A stretch of DNA of 64,000 nt from Gemmata massiliana (lineage in GTDB: Bacteria > Planctomycetota > Planctomycetia > Gemmatales > Gemmataceae): assembly GCA_000531095.1 (NCBI GenBank), contig HG799464.1, forward strand, positions 77,719 through 141,718, in the 5' to 3' direction. Of this stretch, positions 51,584 to 58,922 are shown piece by piece. Every line of letters starts with the position of its first letter. The stretch's first letter is position 1. The notes beneath the pieces were generated by a model that was given only the letters and a program-made list of their open reading frames with translations, had not been told where the DNA came from and ran no database searches. The position numbers were made by a program, and so were the translations under genes.

Positions 51584-52921
51584 ATGCCCGTCTCCCGTCC
51601 GCTCGCGGCCGTTGTACTCACCGGTTCTGTGTTCGCCGTCGCTGTCGCGTTCCAGAACACGGACGTCGCGCCGACGACGCCCACACTGCCCGTTCCGTCC
51701 CCGCTCACCACAGCGCCGCCGAAGTACTGGCGCGGGAACCTGCACACGCACACGCTCTGGAGCGACGGCGACGATTTCCCCGAAATGGTCGTCGATTGGT
51801 ACAAACAGCACGGCTACGACTTCCTCGCGCTCACGGACCACAACGTGATTGCGGAGGGTGCGAAGTGGGTGGACGCCGACGCCAACGCGACCCGCAAGGC
51901 GGCCGTGGCGAAGTACACGCGGCGGTTCGGGGATCGGTGGCTCGAAACGCGCACCGTGAAGGACAAGGCACAAGTGCGGTTGAAGCCCCTCGCCGAGTTC
52001 CGTTCGCTCTTTGAAGAGCCGGGCAAGTTCCTGCTCGTGCCCGCGGAGGAGATCACGCACGCTTACGCGAAGCGCCCGGTCCACATCAACGGCATCAACC
52101 TGCGCGACCCGATCAAGCCCCTGGACGGTGCGGACGCGGTCGAAACGGTTCGCGTGAACCTGCGCCAGGTGAACGAGCAGCGCACGAAGACCAGCCGCGC
52201 GATGATCGCGTTCCTGAACCACCCGAACTTCGGGTGGGGCGTGCGCGCGGAGGAGATGCTACTCGCCGACGAGTTGCGCTACTTCGAGGTGTTTAATGGG
52301 CACCCGGGCGTGCGGAACTACGGGGACGGCGCGCACGCGAGTTGCGAGCGCGTGTGGGACATCACGCTCGCGCTGCGCCTGGGCAAACACAACCTGTCGG
52401 TCGTGTACGGGCTCGCGACCGACGACTCGCACGGGTACCACGAGTACGGCGTGGGTAAAGTGAACCCGGGGCGCGGGTGGGTGATGGTGAAGGCCCCGTT
52501 CCTCACCGCGGAAACCGTCGTGAAGGGGTTGGAAGCGGGCGATTTCTACGCGAGCACTGGTGTCGTACTGAACGAGATCACCCATGAGGGCGGTGTTCTG
52601 AAGCTAGCGATCCGGACCGAACCCGGGGTGACATACAAGACGGAGTTCGTCGCCACGATGAAAGGAACCGATCTGACCGGTTCGCCGAAGGTGTTCACGG
52701 ACAAAGAGGGCAAAGAAACTCCGGTGACGGGGGACTACTCACCCGACATTGGCAAGGTGGTGGCGCAATCGACCGATCCGAACCCCACGTACACGCTGAC
52801 GGGTAAGGAACTGTACGTCCGCGCGAAGGTGACGAGCAGCAAGCCGCACCCGAACCCCTACGCGAAGGGCGATGTCGAAGTCGCCTGGACGCAGCCCGTT
52901 GTTCCGAGCGCGAAACCCTAA
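51584..52921 (+). CDS. exported PHP-domain metal-dependent phosphoesterase-like protein
   Basis: A 445-residue protein with a signal peptide (residues 1-20, ending VAVAFQ). The PHP metal ligands are seen as NLHTHTLWSDG, LALTDHN, EEITHAYAKRPVHING and ATDDSHGYHEYG. PHP proteins hydrolyse phosphate esters with two or three metal ions. The C-terminal 100 residues are beta-rich. The ATG at 51584 precedes the signal sequence. No operon partner is seen. Confidence 0.82.
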   Translation: MPVSRPLAAVVLTGSVFAVAVAFQNTDVAPTTPTLPVPSPLTTAPPKYWRGNLHTHTLWSDGDDFPEMVVDWYKQHGYDFLALTDHNVIAEGAKWVDADANATRKAAVAKYTRRFGDRWLETRTVKDKAQVRLKPLAEFRSLFEEPGKFLLVPAEEITHAYAKRPVHINGINLRDPIKPLDGADAVETVRVNLRQVNEQRTKTSRAMIAFLNHPNFGWGVRAEEMLLADELRYFEVFNGHPGVRNYGDGAHASCERVWDITLALRLGKHNLSVVYGLATDDSHGYHEYGVGKVNPGRGWVMVKAPFLTAETVVKGLEAGDFYASTGVVLNEITHEGGVLKLAIRTEPGVTYKTEFVATMKGTDLTGSPKVFTDKEGKETPVTGDYSPDIGKVVAQSTDPNPTYTLTGKELYVRAKVTSSKPHPNPYAKGDVEVAWTQPVVPSAKP

Positions 52922-52965
52922 TTCGTGCGACACGGCACGCGGAGTCACGAATCACACCGTGGCTT

Positions 52966-53925
52966 CTACTTGCTGTAGCGGCGGAGTAATTCAATCACCG
53001 TATTCGCCACGAGCTGGTAGCTGTCGCGGCTGTACCCGCCACTCAACAGCATGACGACCGGGATGCCGCGTGCCCGGAGCTGTTCGACCACGAACAGGTC
53101 GCGCGCGAGCACGTCCTCGGCGGACAGGTGCAACCCGCCGAGGGAGTCGTGCGTGAACACATCGGTACCTGCGTTGTAGACCGCCAGCCCGACGCGCTCG
53201 CTGCGCCCGATCGAGTCGAGGAACCCGGGAAGCGTGCGTTCCAGAATTTGCAGGTATTCTGTCCCCGCACACCGAGTGGGGAGGGGGACCGGGCAATCGA
53301 TCCGAGCGCGGGCTTCTCGGTCGTGGGCGGGATAAATGTTGGGGTTGTACGCATCGAACATGAACAGTTGGCGGTCGGCACGGAAGTGGTGGCTGACGCC
53401 GTTACCCTGATGGGCGTCGAGGTCCACATACGCGACGCGATCAGTTGCGGTCAGGCGCCCCTCGGCTCGCAGTCTGTTGACCAGATATGCGACGTCGTTG
53501 AACACGCAGAACCCTTCGCCGCGGTCCGGTTTGGCGTGATGATAACCACCAGAGAGATTAACTGCGACGCCGGAAACGAGCGCCTCACGCGCAGCAACGA
53601 GCGAACCCGCCACGGCCCACCGCATGGGTCGCAGAATCACTCGCCACACCGCCCACGCGGGCAACTTCCGGAGAAAGGGCAATTCCAGCGCCCACGACAG
53701 TTCGAGCGGGTCGTTCAGGCGCTTCAAATAAGTCGGATCGTGAACGGCCATGAGATCGGCGACGGACACTGGGCGCGGAACCCCCACCCACGCGCGGTTC
53801 CGCAAGCGCCGAACCGCGCGCCCGATGGACTTCCACGCGCGCCCGTACTTACGCGAGTCGAACGGGTGCATGCGCTCCAGCCCGAGGAACCCGATGTTGT
53901 AATGGCGGGTGTAGACCAACTTCAT
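52966..53925 (-). CDS. histone deacetylase family protein
   Basis: A 319-residue zinc hydrolase of the HDAC/AcuC superfamily, with GGYHHAKPDRGEGFCVFNDVA, the zinc motif DLDAHQGNG, and the C-terminal LLSGGYSRDSY. Bacterial members deacetylate acetyl-lysine (for example acetyl-CoA synthetase) or acetylpolyamines. The substrate cannot be told. The ATG at 53925 is preferred to a TTG two codons earlier. Confidence 0.9.
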   Translation of the reverse strand: MKLVYTRHYNIGFLGLERMHPFDSRKYGRAWKSIGRAVRRLRNRAWVGVPRPVSVADLMAVHDPTYLKRLNDPLELSWALELPFLRKLPAWAVWRVILRPMRWAVAGSLVAAREALVSGVAVNLSGGYHHAKPDRGEGFCVFNDVAYLVNRLRAEGRLTATDRVAYVDLDAHQGNGVSHHFRADRQLFMFDAYNPNIYPAHDREARARIDCPVPLPTRCAGTEYLQILERTLPGFLDSIGRSERVGLAVYNAGTDVFTHDSLGGLHLSAEDVLARDLFVVEQLRARGIPVVMLLSGGYSRDSYQLVANTVIELLRRYSK

Positions 53926-54232
53926 GGGCAAGAACCTGCGCCCGGTCTTCGGGTGGATGCATGTTGAGATGCGTCTCGCCGATCATACCAGATTGCAGCG
54001 GCAGATTCGACGAGCGCAATCAATCCGCCACTGATGAACGCGGAACGCGCGGATCAGTCATAGGAGAAGCCGATAATCTCAAAAGGGATACGGACCTACA
54101 AAGAGGCGACAGAAAACAGAAAGTCGCGGGTAGACATCTGGGACCGAGATCGCCTTGGAACTTCGGATCGCCCGCCGCAGAACTTCCAAAGCAGTTTCGA
54201 GGATTTCTGAACCACTATAAGTGTCACTCCAA
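53926..54232. other. intergenic region, nothing recognised
   Basis: About 307 bases between divergent genes. A plus-strand reading frame here (53961-54236) has no credible features. Confidence 0.5.
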
Positions 54233-55054
54233 ATGAACCTCGATGCTTACCTCTCCCGCATCGGTTACGTCGGCCCGCGCACCCCGACGCTCCCCGTATT
54301 GCGGGACATCATCCTCGCACACACCTGTGCGATCCCGTTCGAGAACCTCGATGTTCTCTTGGGGCGCGAGATCCAGTTGGAGCTGCCTGCGATCGAGCAG
54401 AAGCTCGTGGGGGATCGCCGCGGCGGTTACTGCTTCGAGCAGAACTCGCTGTTACTCGGCGCGCTGAGTGCCATTGGATTCAGTGCTCGCCCACTGGCTG
54501 CGCGGGTGCGAATCCAGATGCCGCGTGAATACACCCCGCCGCGAACGCACCTGTTTCTGCGTGTCGAGGTGGACGATGATTCGTGGTTGGCCGATGTGGG
54601 GCTTGGTGGGCTGACGCCAACGACGCCGATACGCATCGACCAAATCGACGCCGAGCAACCGACCCCACACGAAACGCGGCGCATCATTCGTGAGGAGCGG
54701 AACCCGGCGCCGCGGTACTTCCACCAAGCGAAACTCGGCGACACCTGGGCGGACGTGTACGAGTTCACGCTCGACGAGATGCCCGATATCGACCGCGAGG
54801 TCGGCAACTGGTGGACGAGCCGTCACAAGAACTCGAAGTTCCGCCAGAACTTGCTTACCGCACGCGCGCGACCGGACGGGACACGGGTCTCGATCTTGAA
54901 CCGCGAGTTCACACATCGTCGCGGTGCTGAGGTGATCGAACGGTTCGAGATCACCGACCCCGATCAGCTACTGAGTGTGCTCGCCGAACGATTCGGACTG
55001 GTCTTCCCGGCGGACACGCGGTTCGGCGCACCGGGCTCTGTGTGGCCGACATGA
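54233..55054 (+). CDS. nat: arylamine N-acetyltransferase
   Basis: A 273-residue enzyme with the complete catalytic triad C67 (RRGGYCFEQN), H106 (THLFLRV) and D121 (WLADVGLGG). The N-terminal IPFENLDVLLG block is also typical. It transfers acetyl from acetyl-CoA to arylamines and hydrazines. The ATG at 54233 is preferred to an in-frame GTG at 54221. Confidence 0.95.
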   Translation: MNLDAYLSRIGYVGPRTPTLPVLRDIILAHTCAIPFENLDVLLGREIQLELPAIEQKLVGDRRGGYCFEQNSLLLGALSAIGFSARPLAARVRIQMPREYTPPRTHLFLRVEVDDDSWLADVGLGGLTPTTPIRIDQIDAEQPTPHETRRIIREERNPAPRYFHQAKLGDTWADVYEFTLDEMPDIDREVGNWWTSRHKNSKFRQNLLTARARPDGTRVSILNREFTHRRGAEVIERFEITDPDQLLSVLAERFGLVFPADTRFGAPGSVWPT

Positions 55055-55558
55055 CCGTGCTGATTATCCACTCGACAATCACCCATGACACGAGCGTGCC
55101 TGTCGCCTTCAGTAAAACTGCGGTTGTGGGGCACACGTTGACCGTGCCCCAATGCTCACGTCCTTATTCTCGCGGTGCCCGTCCCTACTGCCGACTTGTT
55201 GCAGCAAGGTGAAGACTCTCGTTCCGAACCGTCGCGCGCTTTCTCTTGACCGCATTTCACAGGCGTGCTATTTCGCAGCGTCAATCGTATTCGGTCGCCG
55301 GGCGCGTCGAAAATGTGAGGTCGGGTACCGACCGTGGCGCGCGGAACCGTCCGGGGTGTAATGATGGTGGCGCGAAAAAAGCGCGGAAACCGGGCAGTAT
55401 CGGCGGGCGTGCAACTTGTTTTTCACAGACCTCGCGTTACGATTCGTTCTTAAAGCGTTCTCGCTCCGGCGCACACCGCCGGTCGGACCGCACCCGTCGA
55501 GCCGGTCGCCGCGTGGCGCCGGCCCGGGACTCGCGGACCCGTGGAGGTTAATCGGCGT
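55055..55558. other. intergenic region before the aminomutase gene
   Basis: About 500 bases without a supported gene. TGGGGCAC (55127-55134) and GTGCCCCA (55144-55151) can pair in a weak hairpin, possibly ending the nat transcript. GGAGG at 55543-55547 serves the aminomutase ATG. Confidence 0.5.
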
Positions 55559-57016
55559 ATGTTCGAGTCCGACGCCCGACACCCGCTCGTCGAGCACGCG
55601 GTCATCCCGACCGTGAGCGGGTTCGAGGACGAAGAGCCTCCGAGTCTCCCGCGGCGCCACCCGCTGTGGAAGGACGTGAGTGCCGACCAGTGGGACGACT
55701 GGCGCTGGCAGACTCACAACGCGATCCGCTCGGTGCGCCAGTTGCGGAACCTGCTCCCTTTTTCACCCGCCGAACTCGAAGTGCTCGGGCGCTTGGAGGG
55801 CGAGTACAAACTCACCATCCCACCGTACTACTTCTCGCTCATCGACCCGGAAGACCCGAACGACCCCATCCGGCTCCAGTCGGTACCGTCGCCGCTCGAA
55901 GCCGAGAACCCGTCCGGGTACGAACTCGACGACCCGCTCGAAGAAGACAAGGACTCCCCGGTCCCCGGTCTCACGCACCGGTACCCGGACCGCGCGCTTC
56001 TGATCACCACGCCCAACTGCACCATGTATTGCAGGTACTGCACGCGCAAGCGCGCCACGCTCACGCGCGGCGGCTGGGAGGGCGTGAGTGCCGACGACGA
56101 GCGGATGATTCAGTACGTCCGCGAGCACCGTGAGATCCGCGACGTGATCGTGTCCGGCGGTGACCCGCTCACGCTGCCCATCGGCAAGCTCCGGTTCTAC
56201 CTGGAAAATCTGAAAGCCATCAACCACGTCGACGTGATCCGCATCGGCACCCGGGTGCCCGTCACGCTCCCGCAGCGGTTGTACGATCCGGAACTGATCG
56301 ACCTGCTCGGTTCGGCGGAAAAGGTCTACATTCAGACGCACTTCAACCACCCGCGCGAGGTCACCCCGGAAGCGGTGCGCGTGTGCCGGTCGTTGCTGCG
56401 TGCCGGGATGCCGATCAACAACCACTCGGTGCTTTTGAAGGGTGTGAACGACGACCTCGGCACCATGCGGTCGCTCCTGCGGAACTTGCTGAAAGCCAAA
56501 GTTCGTCCGTACTATCTCTTCCACTGCGACCCCGTAACCGGGGCCGGTCACTTCCGCACCAGTGTGTGGAAGGGGCTGGAAATCATGGAGGGGCTGCGCG
56601 GGCACATGTCTGGTATCGGCATCCCGACTTACGTGGTCGACAGCCCGCACGGGGGCGGGAAGATCCCGATGATGCCGAACTACCTCGTCTCGATGTCCGA
56701 CGACGCGGTCGTTCTGCGGAACTACGAAGGGTTGTTGATCCGCTACCAAGCGGAAGACAAGCCCGCCGTGAACGGCCAGCCGACGAACACCCGCGGGGTG
56801 AGCGGGCTGCTTCAGGGCGACAAGTCCGCGCTGATCCCGCAAGACAACGAGCGAATGGCCCGGCGGAAGCCGCGCGTCGTTCGCAACGGCTGTGGCGGCG
56901 AGGGAGAGGGGGACAGCGAGGGTGAAACCAACACCGACGGTGGCGCCCTACGGCCCATCATCCCGCTCCCAATGTTGAACAACAACGGTAACGGCAGCGC
57001 CGCGTCGAACGGGTAA
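55559..57016 (+). CDS. kamA: lysine 2,3-aminomutase, KamA family
   Basis: A 485-residue radical SAM/PLP enzyme that converts L-lysine to beta-lysine. Cluster motif C154-x3-C158-x2-C161 (CTMYCRYC), PLP lysine K368 in SPHGGGKIP, and D324 and D361 at the spacing of the two aspartates that bind substrate in Clostridium enzyme (D293 and D330). The C-terminal 90 residues are an Asn/Gly-rich extension. ATG 55559 is set by GGAGG eleven bases upstream. A strong terminator follows. Confidence 0.9.
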   Translation: MFESDARHPLVEHAVIPTVSGFEDEEPPSLPRRHPLWKDVSADQWDDWRWQTHNAIRSVRQLRNLLPFSPAELEVLGRLEGEYKLTIPPYYFSLIDPEDPNDPIRLQSVPSPLEAENPSGYELDDPLEEDKDSPVPGLTHRYPDRALLITTPNCTMYCRYCTRKRATLTRGGWEGVSADDERMIQYVREHREIRDVIVSGGDPLTLPIGKLRFYLENLKAINHVDVIRIGTRVPVTLPQRLYDPELIDLLGSAEKVYIQTHFNHPREVTPEAVRVCRSLLRAGMPINNHSVLLKGVNDDLGTMRSLLRNLLKAKVRPYYLFHCDPVTGAGHFRTSVWKGLEIMEGLRGHMSGIGIPTYVVDSPHGGGKIPMMPNYLVSMSDDAVVLRNYEGLLIRYQAEDKPAVNGQPTNTRGVSGLLQGDKSALIPQDNERMARRKPRVVRNGCGGEGEGDSEGETNTDGGALRPIIPLPMLNNNGNGSAASNG

Positions 57017-57040
57017 GCCACTCGACTCTCTTTGATCCGA

Positions 57041-57070
57041 CCCCGGGCTGTTGCCCGGGGTTCTTCGTTT
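57041..57070 (+). terminator. intrinsic terminator after kamA
   Basis: CCCCGGGC and GCCCGGGG (57041-57060) form an 8-bp perfect stem with a TGTT loop, followed by TTCTTCGTTT. Confidence 0.7.
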
Positions 57071-57270
57071 CACTCGTTCTTCTCCACGAGTCCGCGAAAT
57101 CGGGCAATCTTGGTCGCTGTGAACGGATCTTGCGCCTGGACCACGTACAACAAATCGAAGGCGCGATCCAAGTAGACGAAGCCCGGACACGACGGGCCTT
57201 GATCGGTTGCAACATCCTGCGCTCCGTCGCTTCGCGAGCGAGCGGACCATACTGATGCGGAGTGCTCGCC

Positions 57271-58293
57271 ATGCGAATCGGAATCGCGTGTACCCTGAAA
57301 CCGGACGGCCCGCTCCCGACCGGGGCGCCTGACGATCTTCACGAAGAGTTTGATTCTCCCGTTACAGTGAAGGCCATCGGCGACGTGTTCCGCGCGCTCG
57401 GCCACACAGTTGTGGAACTCGGCGACGGGCGCCCCTTTCTCGAAGCCGTTCTCAAGGACCCGCCCGATCTGGTGTTCAACTTCGCGGAAGGGGCGGGTGT
57501 GAGCCGCTCGCGCGAGTCCCGCGTTCCGGCCGTGTGCGAGATGCTCGGCATCCCGTACACGGGTTCCGACCCGATCGCATTGGCGGTCGCGCTCGACAAG
57601 GACATGACGCGCCGCGTCGCGGAGTCGTTGGGCGTAACGGTGCCGAAGGGGATCACGCTCGCACCGGTTCCGGGCGAATACGACGGCGATTTTGCAGAGT
57701 TCCCGCCGATCCTCGAAGAAGCCGGGCTGTCACTTCCCGTGATCGCGAAACCGACCTGCGAGGGATCGAGCAAGGGCATCCGCAACCGGTGCCTCATCAA
57801 GACGGCCGCGGAGTTCGGCCCGACTGTGGTGAGCTTGTGGAAGGACTACCAGCAACCGGTGCTGGTCGAGGAGTTCATTGCCGGTGACGAGGTGACGATC
57901 GGCCTCGTCGGGAGCGACCCGCCGCAATCGATCGGCATCATGCACGTGATCCCGAAGACGGCGAACGCGGACTTCGTTTACAGTTTGGAAGTGAAGCGGA
58001 ACTGGCACGACGCGGTCGATTACGTAGCGCCCGCGAAACTCCCGCCCGATGTGACCCGCGCGATCGAAGCGGACGCGATGGCCGTTTACGCCGGCTTGGG
58101 GTGCCGCGACGTCGCTCGATTGGACTTCCGCGTGCGCGCCGGAGTGCCGTACTTTTTGGAGGTGAACCCGCTCCCGGGGCTGAACCCCGAATCCAGCGAC
58201 TTGTGTTACCTCGCGTACCGCATGGGGCTAACGTACCCGGAACTCATCGGCATGATTCTGGACGCGGCGGTGACGCGGTACGGGCTACGGTAG
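57271..58293 (+). CDS. D-alanine-D-alanine-ligase-like ATP-grasp enzyme
   Basis: A 340-residue ATP-grasp ligase of the Ddl type: FNFAEGAGVSRSRESRVPAVCEMLGIPYTGSD, VIAKPTCEGSSKGI and the metal-binding ARLDFRVRAGVPYFLEVNPLPGL with NPLPGLNP at the end. It is slightly longer than typical Ddl and the N-terminal Glu/Ser ring differs, so the amino-acid partner may not be D-alanine. The ATG at 57271 is used. Its last nine bases overlap the toxin gene on the other strand. Confidence 0.85.
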   Translation: MRIGIACTLKPDGPLPTGAPDDLHEEFDSPVTVKAIGDVFRALGHTVVELGDGRPFLEAVLKDPPDLVFNFAEGAGVSRSRESRVPAVCEMLGIPYTGSDPIALAVALDKDMTRRVAESLGVTVPKGITLAPVPGEYDGDFAEFPPILEEAGLSLPVIAKPTCEGSSKGIRNRCLIKTAAEFGPTVVSLWKDYQQPVLVEEFIAGDEVTIGLVGSDPPQSIGIMHVIPKTANADFVYSLEVKRNWHDAVDYVAPAKLPPDVTRAIEADAMAVYAGLGCRDVARLDFRVRAGVPYFLEVNPLPGLNPESSDLCYLAYRMGLTYPELIGMILDAAVTRYGLR

Positions 58294-58584
58294 TCGTCTG
58301 CGCCAGTACCCGGGGCGCCGGTTGGTGTGCATTACCGCGAGCAAGAGAACAGCATCGGAAACGCTCTCGAAGTACACCAGCAAGTACGGGAAATTCGGTA
58401 AGCGGTAGTAGCGGGTTCCGTGTTGGTACGGTGAGAATTGTGTTGGCGAAGCGCTGATAGCGGCTACGCCAGCGTCGAGTTCGCTCATGAACCGTGCGGC
58501 CAATCGCTGACTGACTCGCGCGTACCTTCGGCGGGCGTGCCGAGCTTCTTCGATTGCGCGCGGGTGGAATTCAACTTCCGCCAT
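58285..58584 (-). CDS. ParE/RelE superfamily toxin
   Basis: A 99-residue toxin with the fold pattern of ParE/RelE: VEFHPRAIEEARHARRRYA, a central FSPYQHGTRYYRLPNFPYLLVYF and the end HTNRRPGYWRRR. It follows its antitoxin gene with a 14-base overlap, the usual type II arrangement. Its 3' end overlaps the Ddl-like gene tail by nine bases. Confidence 0.85.
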   Translation of the reverse strand: MAEVEFHPRAIEEARHARRRYARVSQRLAARFMSELDAGVAAISASPTQFSPYQHGTRYYRLPNFPYLLVYFESVSDAVLLLAVMHTNRRPGYWRRRLP

Positions 58585-58810
58585 CAGTGTCGTCCAGGAT
58601 CTGCTCGCGAGCCGTGCTCCACGGGATAGTTTTTACTTTCCCACTTCGCACGTCCTCAACGCGCGTTTGTATTTCCTCGGCCCACTCCGATTCCGCTCCC
58701 TCATCGTTTCCGGCATCAAGGCTTTCCAAAAGGCGCGCTGCTAACTCACCGCGATCCGCCGTCGGAAGTTGGAGGAGCGTTTCGAGAATCGCACTTGCAG
58801 TTTGTGTCAT
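58571..58810 (-). CDS. addiction-module antitoxin, TIGR02574/PF09720-like
   Basis: A 79-residue antitoxin with the family pattern: helical N-terminus (LQLPTADRGELAARLLESL) and the C-terminal EI-x-x-R, W-S-x-A block (SEWAEEIQTRVEDVRSGKVKTIPWSTAREQIL). The ATG at 58810 is preferred to an in-frame codon at 58822. It probably binds the toxin and represses its own promoter. Confidence 0.85.
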   Translation of the reverse strand: MTQTASAILETLLQLPTADRGELAARLLESLDAGNDEGAESEWAEEIQTRVEDVRSGKVKTIPWSTAREQILDDTDGGS

Positions 58811-58922
58811 ATTCCACCTCATCGAAATACTACAGCAACCTTCGGGCGTTGTGCAATCTTTGAGGCACGTTCCGTGATTTCTACCCGCGCCTCGCTTGGC
58901 AGCGTGGGTAGGTTGTGGTGCT

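Noticed and set aside
52921-52952. Short inverted repeat ATTCGTG..CACGAAT between PHP and HDAC genes
   Set aside because: Only seven base pairs with an 18-base loop and no T run; too weak to call a terminator.
53961-54236. Plus-strand open frame of 91 residues before nat
   Set aside because: No family, no signal, and it overlaps the nat start.
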